Source: an uncultured Lachnospiraceae bacterium (GTDB lineage: Bacteria > Bacillota > Clostridia > Lachnospirales > Lachnospiraceae). Taken from it: 11,563 nt of DNA. The translations under genes were made by a program, and so were the position numbers. Positions 1-5,907 of the stretch are shown piece by piece. A model generated the notes under the pieces. It had not been told where the DNA came from and made no database searches. It was given only the letters and a program-made list of their open reading frames with translations. Where the stretch lies: contig CAMWYL010000069.1 in NCBI GenBank assembly GCA_947178465.1, positions 1 through 11,563 of the forward strand. Reading direction: 5' to 3'. Each line of letters begins with the position of its first letter. Positions within the stretch are counted from its first letter, which is position 1.

Positions 1-59
1 CTCGAACCTGTGACCCTCTGCTTGTAAGGCAGATGCTCTCCCAGCTGAGCTAAGACCCC
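1..59 (-). tRNA. tRNA-Val (UAC), 3' end cut off by the window edge
   Basis: Read on the minus strand, the sequence starts with the acceptor strand GGGGTCT, then TA, a D-arm with GCTC/GAGC stem and AGCTGGGA loop, and an anticodon stem TCTGC/GCAGA around the loop CTTACAA. The anticodon is therefore TAC, which reads valine codons. A variable segment GGGTC and the T-arm start ACAGG-TTCGAG follow. The window ends inside the T loop, so about 17 bases of the 3' side are missing. The 5' end is set by the acceptor strand at 59. Whether it sits in a larger tRNA cluster lies outside the window. Confidence 0.95.
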
Positions 60-101
60 AAATCGCAATCTGCTGTTAAACTTAACAACGATTACTTCTA
101 T

Positions 102-130
102 ACTATACTAATTATTTGGGAAAAAGTCAA
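102..130 (-). promoter_or_regulatory. Promoter of the tRNA-Val transcript
   Basis: On the minus strand a -35 box TTGACT (125-130) and a -10 box TATAGT (102-107) are separated by exactly 17 bp. Transcription would start near 95, about 36 bases before the mature tRNA 5' end. This is a near-consensus housekeeping sigma promoter. Confidence 0.8.
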
Positions 131-168
131 CAGTTTTATTACGGATTTGTCCGATTTGTTTTAAGGAC

Positions 169-197
169 TTTATCCGGTTGGAATTTTGTGGTATACT
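169..197 (+). promoter_or_regulatory. Candidate extended -10 promoter for the flavodoxin-like pair
   Basis: TATACT at 192-197 is preceded by TG and one base (TG at 189-190), which makes an extended -10 element. The hexamer 17 bp upstream (TTTATC, 169-174) is a poor -35, as is common with extended -10 promoters. The predicted start near 204 leaves a leader of about 70 bases before the ATG at 273. No riboswitch or strong hairpin is evident in that leader. Confidence 0.45.
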
Positions 198-272
198 TTA
201 AATAATTTTGTAAATAATACTTGTTTTTTGTCGGAACAATATTCGTTGGGTGATTCTGAAGGAGATTGACGG

Positions 273-719
273 ATGAAGCTGATAGTGCATGACCTGTGCG
301 AAGAGATATGGCAGGGGCTTAACATACGGATGAAGGAAAAGGATATGGTGATCTGCGAGCGGGGGAACCGCGATATCAATGATTTTATCGGGGAGTGCAG
401 CCAGCTTGTGCTGATCAGCAGATGCGTGTATGGCGGCTTCAGCCCGTTTATACAGGGGGTGCTGGAACGGTGCAAGGCGCGGTTTGAGCCGTTGCTGGAA
501 ATCCGCTATGGCCGGACGCATTACAAGATCAACCATGCGAACAAGAACCTCTTCGGAATGGTATGCTGCTTTTACGGGGATGGCATTACGAAGGCGGAGG
601 AGGAGTCTGCGCGGCTGCTTTCCGTGTCGAACGGAATATCTCTGCAGGCTGCGGGGGTACAGGTGTTGTTCTGCGACAGGACGGATAAGATCAATGCGAT
701 AGACGGCATTTTGATATAG
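273..719 (+). CDS. Flavodoxin-like protein without P-loop, first of a pair
   Basis: The 148-residue protein looks like a reduced member of the flavodoxin family proteins common in Clostridia. The recognisable core is at residues 37-66, where a hydrophobic strand (SQLVLIS) runs into CVYGGFSPF, the position of the loop that in flavodoxin-type proteins contacts the isoalloxazine ring. A second strand, LFGMVCCFYGD (93-103), follows. The usual N-terminal phosphate-binding loop (GSPRxxGNT type) is absent, and so is the cysteine-rich segment found in longer relatives known to me; only about 25 residues separate strand 1 (MKLIVHDL) from the core. There is no signal peptide or membrane segment. The start is fixed by GAAGGAG at 258-264. 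The stop overlaps the next reading frame at TAGTG, so translation of the two genes is probably coupled. FMN binding and redox activity are unproven; family recognition is from memory of motifs, not from a search. Confidence 0.65.
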   Translation: MKLIVHDLCEEIWQGLNIRMKEKDMVICERGNRDINDFIGECSQLVLISRCVYGGFSPFIQGVLERCKARFEPLLEIRYGRTHYKINHANKNLFGMVCCFYGDGITKAEEESARLLSVSNGISLQAAGVQVLFCDRTDKINAIDGILI

Positions 720-733
720 TGAGGAAGATAGCG

Positions 734-1339
734 ATGATATTGTTGTTAAACGGCGGTGTGTCATTGGCGGGTGACGATTTTGGATATCTGGATATGCTTA
801 AGGAAAATATTGCGTCTGAGGAAATTGTGACGGTTTTGATCGGTGGCGAGCCCGATTGGGAGCAAACGCACCGATGCTTGGAGGAGGCGGCGGCAATCGT
901 GCTGGTGTGTGGCGTCTGTATGGACGGAGTGCCTTCACATGTCCTGCGTTTTCTGGAGGAAGTGGAGCAGGCAGTTATCGGCGGTGAGAGTATCCCGGGC
1001 AAATTTTATGCGATTTTGCATACGGATTTATATGAGGGGGAACAGACCGGCGCGGCAATGGGGATTCTCAAGAATTTCTGCCGCCACGCGAATATCACAT
1101 GGGGGAGAGGACTCGGTATCGGCGGAAACCGCGTGAAACCGACAAAAAAGCCCTCGCCGCTTTCCTTACTTTGGCAGGGGTGTCACAGGGGGATTCGTTT
1201 GGACGTGCCGATTATGGAGCACGCAATGTTTATAAGGGAGCAGATGCAGGGGAAGGACGACTACATAAGCCCGTCCTGCGTTTCGCGTGCAAATTATATG
1301 AGGCGTGTAAATCACACCGGACGGAAGAAACACGCGTAA
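734..1339 (+). CDS. Flavodoxin-like / NADPH-dependent FMN reductase-like protein, second of the pair
   Basis: The 201-residue protein has the layout of flavodoxin-family oxidoreductases: strand 1 MILLLNGG (1-8), a strand plus loop AAIVLVCGVCMDGVPSHVLRF (52-73), strand FYAILHTDLYEGEQT (91-105), and a glycine-rich WGRGLGIGG (123-131). In relatives, the first loop normally reads NGSPxxxGNT and binds the FMN phosphate; here it reads NGGVSLAGDD, so the Ser/Thr ligands are mostly gone. The C-terminal part (about 132-160) does not resemble the family as I know it, while the last 30 residues (YISPS...) do again. I place the start at ATG 734 because GAGGAAG (721-727) precedes it by 6 bases. A GTG at 719 would add five residues and overlap the previous stop. 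Expression is probably from the promoter upstream of the first gene. Function is unknown; a redox or electron-transfer role is inference. Confidence 0.65.
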   Translation: MILLLNGGVSLAGDDFGYLDMLKENIASEEIVTVLIGGEPDWEQTHRCLEEAAAIVLVCGVCMDGVPSHVLRFLEEVEQAVIGGESIPGKFYAILHTDLYEGEQTGAAMGILKNFCRHANITWGRGLGIGGNRVKPTKKPSPLSLLWQGCHRGIRLDVPIMEHAMFIREQMQGKDDYISPSCVSRANYMRRVNHTGRKKHA

Positions 1340-1364
1340 AAATCGCGTAAAATTAGAAAAAGTG

Positions 1365-1395
1365 AGTTCTTTCAAAAAAAGTTTTCAGTTCTTTC
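1365..1395. repeat. Direct repeat AGTTCTTTC, 22 bp apart
   Basis: The nonamer AGTTCTTTC occurs at 1365-1373 and again at 1387-1395. The 22-bp period is two helical turns, so both copies face the same side of the DNA. The second copy runs into TTCGACA, and the first is followed by a degenerate version (TTCAAAA, 5 of 7). This could be a pair of binding sites for a regulator in the upstream region of the Spo0A-like gene, or chance in an AT-rich stretch. Confidence 0.4.
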
Positions 1396-1399
1396 GACA
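1393..1399 (-). promoter_or_regulatory. Candidate 0A box (Spo0A-binding heptamer)
   Basis: TTCGACA is the exact reverse complement of TGTCGAA, the core Spo0A recognition sequence. It lies about 94 bp upstream of the -35 box that serves the Spo0A-like gene at 1608. A weaker match, TTCGAGT, lies at 1429-1435. The same perfect heptamer also occurs inside coding regions of this window (625-631, 4084-4090, 9096-9102, 10024-10030), so one intergenic copy is suggestive, not conclusive. Confidence 0.4.
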
Positions 1400-1462
1400 A
1401 GATAATACAGCCTTTTTTGTTATATTTGTTCGAGTTTTAGGGAAAATCAGCCAAAGATGTGG

Positions 1463-1485
1463 TTATCGCAAAAAATATGCGATAA
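1463..1485. repeat. 8-bp perfect inverted repeat upstream of the Spo0A-like gene promoter
   Basis: TTATCGCA (1463-1470) and TGCGATAA (1478-1485) are perfect inverted copies around a 7-base AAAAATA spacer. The repeat ends 7 bp before the -35 box at 1493. There is no T run behind it, so it is unlikely to be a terminator. Its position fits an operator or activator site better. The binding protein is unknown. Confidence 0.5.
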
Positions 1486-1492
1486 GTAACAG

Positions 1493-1522
1493 TTGCAAGA
1501 TAAATCGATATTCCGCTATAAT
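1493..1522 (+). promoter_or_regulatory. Promoter of the Spo0A-like gene
   Basis: A -35 box TTGCAA (1493-1498) and a perfect -10 box TATAAT (1517-1522) are 18 bp apart. The predicted start near 1529 gives a leader of roughly 80 bases before the ATG at 1608. Confidence 0.65.
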
Positions 1523-1607
1523 GAGCTTGCCAATTTCTAGTAGTTTTTGTAGTTATGGACAGTTACGTATATGATTTTGGCGATTTAAGTATATGGAGGT
1601 AGGGTTT

Positions 1608-2156
1608 ATGGAACAACTTAACGTAACAACATCGGAAGATAACGAGAGAATTTTCAGAATACTTAGCGATTTGCTATCGAAGGATAAAGAGTTTCAGATT
1701 ATGATAACGGTGCCGACCGGCACAAAAACACTGCGGCAGGAGAATGAGTCTCTGTTTGGCAGCAGCATGGACAATAAGCCGGCAGGTTCCGGACAGAAGA
1801 CCGTGCACGACCTTGAGAAGGACGTGACGGATATGATTCACGAGATTGGGGTTCCGGCACATATCAAGGGTTATCAGTATCTGAGGGAAGCGATCATGAT
1901 GTCGGTCGAGGATGTCGAGATGCTCAATTCCATTACAAAGATTCTGTATCCTTCCATAGCCAAAAAATACCAGACTACTTCGAGTCGTGTGGAGAGGGCG
2001 ATTCGGCATGCGATAGAGGTTGCGTGGAGCAGGGGAAAGATGGAGACGCTGGATGCATTTTTCGGCTACACGATTAACATCGGCAAGGGGAAGCCTACCA
2101 ATTCGGAATTTATTGCGTTGATTGCGGATAAAATAAGATTACATTACAGAAGCTAG
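1608..2156 (+). CDS. Spo0A-family transcription factor with deleted receiver core
   Basis: The 182-residue protein ends in a full Spo0A C-terminal DNA-binding domain (about 73-182). It contains IHEIGVPAHIKGYQYLREAI (77-96), the recognition helix SSRVERAIRHAIEVAW (125-140) and KPTNSEFIALIADKIRL (162-178), all near identical to B. subtilis Spo0A. Full-length Spo0A is about 260-270 residues. Here the first ~30 residues still line up with the receiver N-terminus without gaps: MEQLNVTTSEDN against MEKIKVCVADDN, so acidic-pocket residues E10 and D11 are kept. The next ~85 residues, including the phosphoacceptor Asp of strand 3 and the conserved Thr and Lys, are missing, replaced by a polar linker (about 36-72). 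It should bind 0A boxes without control by phosphorylation. The start is ATG 1608, because GGAGG (1595-1599) sits 8 bases before it; an earlier in-frame ATG at 1593 overlaps that site. This is probably a paralogue of a full spo0A elsewhere, or a relic in a lineage that has lost sporulation. Confidence 0.93.
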   Translation: MEQLNVTTSEDNERIFRILSDLLSKDKEFQIMITVPTGTKTLRQENESLFGSSMDNKPAGSGQKTVHDLEKDVTDMIHEIGVPAHIKGYQYLREAIMMSVEDVEMLNSITKILYPSIAKKYQTTSSRVERAIRHAIEVAWSRGKMETLDAFFGYTINIGKGKPTNSEFIALIADKIRLHYRS

Positions 2157-2183
2157 AAAAAAGCCGAAAAAAACACGAATTTC

Positions 2184-2213
2184 TTTACATTCGAAGGGTG
2201 TCTGTTGTATAAT
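2184..2213 (+). promoter_or_regulatory. Promoter of glgA
   Basis: TTTACA (2184-2189) and TATAAT (2208-2213) are 18 bp apart in the 115-base gap after the Spo0A-like gene. The predicted start is about 50 bases before the glgA ATG. A degenerate 0A-like heptamer TTCGAAG (5 of 7) lies between the boxes at 2191-2197; I give it little weight. No terminator is visible between the two genes, so read-through from the Spo0A-like gene is also possible. Confidence 0.7.
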
Positions 2214-2271
2214 TTAGGAAATAGATGATACATTCTATGGAATAATAAATGAGGAAAGGACTGTTGTTAGT

Positions 2272-3720
2272 ATGAAAAACATTTTGTTTGTTGCCTCTGA
2301 GGGCGTACCATTTATTAAAACAGGCGGACTTGCGGATGTAGTCGGCTCATTGCCGAAGTATTATGATAAGCAGTATTTCGATGCCAGGGTGATTCTTCCG
2401 AAATACATGTGCATGTCAGAGAACATGAAATCATTATTGCAGTATAGAACGCATTTTTATATGGATTTTATGGGGCAGAGCGAGTATGTAGGCGTATTGG
2501 AAGCGCAGTATGACGGAATCACCTATTATTTTATTGATAACGAGAAGATGTTCGGCGGCTTTAAGCCTTATAGTGATGATGCGGTCGGAGAGATTACGAA
2601 GTTCGTATTCTTCTCAAAGGCAGCGTTGTCCATACTGCCTGTTGTCGGCTTCAGACCGGAGCTGATTCACTGCCATGACTGGCAGACGGGAATTATTCCC
2701 GTATACCTGAAGGAACGATTCTCACAGGGGGATTTTTATAAGGGCATTAAATCCGTTATGACGATTCATAATTTGAAGTTTCAGGGAATTTATGATATTA
2801 AGACGGTTCAGAGGATTACAGGGCTTGACGGTTCTTACTTCGCGCCGGATAAGCTTGGGTACTTTAAGGATGGAAATCTCTTAAAGGGTGGTTTGACCTA
2901 TGCGGACGCGATTACAACGGTAAGCGAGACCTATGCGGAGGAAATCAAGACTGATTTCTACGGTGAGAAGCTGAATGGCCTCTTGGCGGCAAGGAGCAAT
3001 GATCTGCGCGGTATCGTAAACGGTATCGACTACGATGATTACAATCCGGAGACGGATGAGTATATCGTAAACCGTTACAATGCGGGGAACTTCCGGAAGG
3101 AGAAGGTCAAGAATAAGAGAGAGCTGCAGTGCCAGCTTGGCCTCGAGGAAAATGATAAGCTGATGACGATCGGTATCGTATCAAGGTTAACCGACCAGAA
3201 GGGTATGGATTTAGTCGCATATATTATGGATGAGATGTGCAGCACGGACAGCGTTCAGCTTGTTGTGCTGGGTACGGGTGAGGAGAAATATGAGAATATG
3301 TTCCGCCATTTCGATTGGAAGTATCATGGCAAGGTTTCCGCGAATATCTATTATTCGGAGGAGCTTTCTCACAGAATATATGCGGGCTGCGATGCTTTCC
3401 TGATGCCTTCCCTGTTTGAGCCGTGCGGACTGAGCCAGCTGATGGCGCTTCGTTACGGCACGGTTCCCATCGTGCGGGAGACCGGCGGACTGAAGGATAC
3501 GGTTGAGCCCTACAACGAATTTGAGAACAGGGGTACGGGATTTAGCTTTACCAATTATAATGCGCATGAGATGCTGCGGACGATTCGGTACGCGGAGCGC
3601 ATTTATTACGATAGAAAACGTGACTGGAATAAGATTATTGAGAGAGCGATGGCAACGGATTACTCATGGGGTGTATCCGCATTAAAGTATCAGGAGATGT
3701 ATGACTGGCTTATCGGATAA
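2272..3720 (+). CDS. glgA: Glycogen synthase (ADP-glucose glucosyltransferase, GT5)
   Basis: The 482-residue protein is a normal-length bacterial GlgA. It transfers glucose from ADP-glucose to the non-reducing ends of alpha-1,4-glucan in the cytoplasm. Family signatures are KTGGLADVVGSLPK (16-29; the lysine contacts the nucleotide sugar), HCHDW (133-137), TIHNL (164-168), SRLTDQKG (304-311) and LFEPCGLSQ (381-389) with the conserved glutamate, then ETGGLKDTV (403-411). This is the two Rossmann-domain GT-B layout with no insertion or frameshift. A purine-rich ribosome site (GAGGAAAGGA, 2251-2260) precedes the ATG. The other glycogen genes (glgC, glgB, glgP) are not in the window. The upstream neighbour is the receiver-less Spo0A gene and the downstream neighbour rqcH begins 24 bp after the stop, so glgA and rqcH are probably cotranscribed. 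Starch synthases share these motifs, but glycogen is the expected product in this group. Confidence 0.97.
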   Translation: MKNILFVASEGVPFIKTGGLADVVGSLPKYYDKQYFDARVILPKYMCMSENMKSLLQYRTHFYMDFMGQSEYVGVLEAQYDGITYYFIDNEKMFGGFKPYSDDAVGEITKFVFFSKAALSILPVVGFRPELIHCHDWQTGIIPVYLKERFSQGDFYKGIKSVMTIHNLKFQGIYDIKTVQRITGLDGSYFAPDKLGYFKDGNLLKGGLTYADAITTVSETYAEEIKTDFYGEKLNGLLAARSNDLRGIVNGIDYDDYNPETDEYIVNRYNAGNFRKEKVKNKRELQCQLGLEENDKLMTIGIVSRLTDQKGMDLVAYIMDEMCSTDSVQLVVLGTGEEKYENMFRHFDWKYHGKVSANIYYSEELSHRIYAGCDAFLMPSLFEPCGLSQLMALRYGTVPIVRETGGLKDTVEPYNEFENRGTGFSFTNYNAHEMLRTIRYAERIYYDRKRDWNKIIERAMATDYSWGVSALKYQEMYDWLIG

Positions 3721-3744
3721 TTCCTGTCACAGTAAGGGGAAGAC

Positions 3745-5478
3745 ATGGCTTTTGATGGAGTGACGATTGCATGTATCGTCAGAGAGCTGCAGGATAAGCT
3801 TGAAGGCAGCAGGATATACAAAATCGCACAGCCCGAACGGGATGAGCTGCTTTTGACGATAAAGGGGAACGGCGGACAGATGAGACTGCTGATGTCTGCC
3901 GATGCCTCCCTGCCGCTGATCTATTTGACGGAGAAAACAAAAACAAGTCCCATGACGGCACCGAATTTTTGCATGCTGCTCAGAAAGCATTTGCAGAATG
4001 CGCGCATTGTGTCCGTGACGCAGCCGGGCTTGGAGAGAATCGTCCGGCTGGAGCTGGAACATCTCAATGAGCTTGGTGATTTGTGTCGAAAATATCTGCT
4101 GATAGAGCTGATGGGAAAGCACAGCAACATTATTTTCTGTGATGACCGGGATATGATTATTGACAGTATTAAGCACATCTCGGGGATGGTAAGCTCCGTG
4201 CGGGAGGTGCTTCCGGGACGGGAATATTTTATTCCGAAGACGCAGGATAAGGCGGAGCTTTTATCTGTCTCTCGTCAGGAAATGGAACAAATATTGAAAA
4301 GTAGGAATGTGCCTGTGTTTAAGGCGGTGTATACCGGATTTACAGGCATTTCTCCATGTATAGCGCATGAGATATGCTATCGGGCCGGCGTAGATTCGGA
4401 TAAGCCGGTAGGGGCGCTCATGTCGGATGAGCTTTCGGCGGTTGCGGGAGCGCTTTTTGCGTTGGCGCAGGACATTCATGCCGGCAGCTTTTGGCCGAAT
4501 GTGGTGTATGAAAACCGGCAGCCCGTAGAGTACGCGGCGGTAAGGCTGACTTCCTATGCAGAGGAGGCGGCGAAGCCTTTTTCCGGTATTTCAGAGCTTT
4601 TGGAGTACTATTATGCCGAGAAGAATACCATCACCAGAATTCGGCAGCGTTCTGTGGACTTGAGGAAGATTGTTCAGACCGCATTGGAGCGCAATATTAA
4701 AAAGTATGATTTACAGAGCAAACAGCTTGAAGATACACATAAGCGCGAGAAATATCGGATTTACGGGGAGCTTCTGAATGCATATGGGTATGGAGTGGAG
4801 CCCGGTGCAAAGTCGATGGAGGCGCTCAATTATTATGATAACGAGATGATTACCATTCCGTTAGACCCGACATTGACCGCGGGAGAAAATGCGAAGAAGT
4901 ATTTTGAGAAGTATCAGAAGCTGAAACGAACAGATGAAGCATTGACTGAATTGATCAAAGAAACCGCGGAGGAGATCGACCATCTGTCTTCAATCAGTCT
5001 GTCACTGGAGATTGCGCTGAAGGAAGAGGATTTGGTGCAGATTAAGGAAGAACTCATAGAAAGCGGTTATATTCGCAGAAAGGGCGGCGCTAAGCGCGAG
5101 AAGATTACAAGCACTCCCTTTCATTATATCAGCAGCGACGGGTATCATATTTATGTCGGTAAGAATAATTATCAGAACGAGGAGTTGACCTTTAAAATCG
5201 CTACAGGGAATGATTGGTGGTTTCATGTGAAGGGGATTCATGGTTCACATGTGATTGTGAAATCAAATGGAGAGACGCTTCCCGACAGAGTGTTTGAAGA
5301 GGCCGGCAGGCTTGCTGCGCATTATTCACAGGCGCGCGGTCAGAAAAAGGTGGAAATTGACTACACGCAGAAGAAGAACGTGAAGAAACCAAACGGGTCA
5401 AAGCCCGGGTTCGTTGTATATTATACGAATTATTCGTTGGTGATCGATTCGGATATTACGGGGCTTCAGCTTGTGTAA
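3745..5478 (+). CDS. rqcH: RqcH (NFACT family) ribosome quality control factor
   Basis: The 577-residue protein matches bacterial RqcH, formerly called FbpA or YloA, a relative of eukaryotic NEMF/Rqc2. RqcH binds stalled 50S subunits carrying peptidyl-tRNA and recruits tRNA-Ala to add C-terminal alanine tails that mark the chain for degradation. The NFACT-N domain is at about 1-180 (MAFDGVTIACIVREL at the start; YLLIELMGKHSNIIF at 117-131). A helix-hairpin-helix-like segment follows (about 198-215), then a long charged coiled-coil arm (about 285-440) and the NFACT-R domain (about 455-570, with DWWFHVKGIHGSHVIV at 490-505). The tRNA-contacting Asp-Arg pair (97/98 in B. subtilis) is Glu97-Arg98 here. 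The older name fibronectin-binding protein is misleading because there is no signal peptide. AAGGGGAAG (3734-3742) precedes the ATG. It follows glgA closely and is probably in the same transcript. In many Bacillota it lies near yicC/yloC, which begins at 11104 here. Confidence 0.94.
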   Translation: MAFDGVTIACIVRELQDKLEGSRIYKIAQPERDELLLTIKGNGGQMRLLMSADASLPLIYLTEKTKTSPMTAPNFCMLLRKHLQNARIVSVTQPGLERIVRLELEHLNELGDLCRKYLLIELMGKHSNIIFCDDRDMIIDSIKHISGMVSSVREVLPGREYFIPKTQDKAELLSVSRQEMEQILKSRNVPVFKAVYTGFTGISPCIAHEICYRAGVDSDKPVGALMSDELSAVAGALFALAQDIHAGSFWPNVVYENRQPVEYAAVRLTSYAEEAAKPFSGISELLEYYYAEKNTITRIRQRSVDLRKIVQTALERNIKKYDLQSKQLEDTHKREKYRIYGELLNAYGYGVEPGAKSMEALNYYDNEMITIPLDPTLTAGENAKKYFEKYQKLKRTDEALTELIKETAEEIDHLSSISLSLEIALKEEDLVQIKEELIESGYIRRKGGAKREKITSTPFHYISSDGYHIYVGKNNYQNEELTFKIATGNDWWFHVKGIHGSHVIVKSNGETLPDRVFEEAGRLAAHYSQARGQKKVEIDYTQKKNVKKPNGSKPGFVVYYTNYSLVIDSDITGLQLV

Positions 5479-5547
5479 GGTATTTTTTAAATGAATAACC
5501 ATTCAGTCAAAAGATCCTGACCATAAAGGGTACGGAGGAATGCGGAT

Positions 5548-5835
5548 ATGGAATTGATTATGCAGCCTACGGCTACGACGTGCGGACAGGCGTGCATTGC
5601 CATGATTGCGGGAAAAAGAATTGAAGAAGTCATCAGGGATATGAAAACAGACGGGCCGACAAGCATCGGACAGCTGATAGAGATACTTGATTTTTATGGC
5701 ATAAAGCATGCCGAAAAGAATAAAAGAATTTCCAAAAAGAATCCCGTTCCCTATAAGTATTCTATTTTGACGGTTCATACAGACGCAGGATATACGCATG
5801 GGAAAATCACGTCTTTTTTGGGAAACGCTGATTAA
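5548..5835 (+). CDS. Short C39-peptidase-like protein, probably truncated
   Basis: The 95-residue protein begins with QPTATTCGQACIAMIAG (6-22), the cysteine-centred N-terminal signature of C39-like (papain-fold) peptidases; Cys12 would be the nucleophile. A helix-rich part and SIGQLIEILDFYGIKHAEK (39-57) fit the same fold. Relatives usually continue after a GYTHW-type histidine motif with a strand ending in an Asp-Pro (FYDP) segment. Here GYTH (81-84) is followed at once by GKITSFLGNAD and the stop, so the catalytic Asp region is absent. It has no export signal and no membrane segment. Good initiation signals (GGAGG at 5534-5538, 9 bases before ATG) argue that it is still translated. The last codons and the stop lie within a perfect palindrome (5820-5845). 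It lies 69 bp after rqcH with no clear promoter or terminator in between. It could be an inactive relic, an immunity-like or binding protein, or a small active variant. Confidence 0.6.
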   Translation: MELIMQPTATTCGQACIAMIAGKRIEEVIRDMKTDGPTSIGQLIEILDFYGIKHAEKNKRISKKNPVPYKYSILTVHTDAGYTHGKITSFLGNAD

Positions 5836-5845
5836 AGCGTTTCCC
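5820..5845. repeat. Perfect 10-bp palindrome with the stop codon in its loop
   Basis: GGGAAACGCT (5820-5829) pairs with AGCGTTTCCC (5836-5845) around GATTAA. The TAA in the loop is the stop codon of the C39-like gene. On the plus strand the T run precedes the stem instead of following it, and on the minus strand the stem is followed by A residues, so this is not a standard intrinsic terminator on either strand. The next hairpin starts at the very next base. Confidence 0.75.
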
Positions 5846-5895
5846 GCACCGGATTTGCGCTGCGAAGCGGCATATTCCTCTGCAAATCCGTGTGC
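5846..5895. repeat. 50-base hairpin directly abutting the first palindrome
   Basis: GCACCGGATTTGC (5846-5858) pairs with GCAAATCCGTGTGC (5882-5895) over 13 bp with a single bulged T at 5891. The enclosed 23 bases contain a small nested hairpin, GCTGC-GAA-GCGGC (5859-5871, one G-T wobble). There is no protein-coding potential. It may be a structured RNA segment or a REP-like palindromic unit. Confidence 0.65.
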
Positions 5896-5907
5896 ATCTG
5901 CCAGAGC

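Noticed and set aside
198..764. 188-codon minus-strand frame opposite the first flavodoxin-like gene
   Set aside because: It is antisense to a gene with family motifs and a good ribosome site, and has no initiation signal of its own.
1099..1350. Possible frameshift in the second flavodoxin-like gene, with the C-terminus continuing in another frame
   Set aside because: The tail in the original frame (YISPS...) resembles relatives better, and the alternative frame gives no family motif, so no frameshift is called, although residues 132-160 remain unexplained.
1362..1574. 70-codon open frame between the flavodoxin-like pair and the Spo0A-like gene
   Set aside because: It starts at a GTG with no ribosome site, runs through the inverted repeat and promoter, and its product is low-complexity with no recognisable motif.
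1593..1607. Earlier start for the Spo0A-like gene (MEVGF extension)
   Set aside because: The GGAGG ribosome site lies within these codons, and starting at 1608 gives a gap-free match to the Spo0A N-terminus.
5479..5547. Possible promoter or terminator between rqcH and the C39-like gene
   Set aside because: A run of T (5484-5489) has no hairpin before it, and no -35/-10 pair with acceptable spacing is visible.
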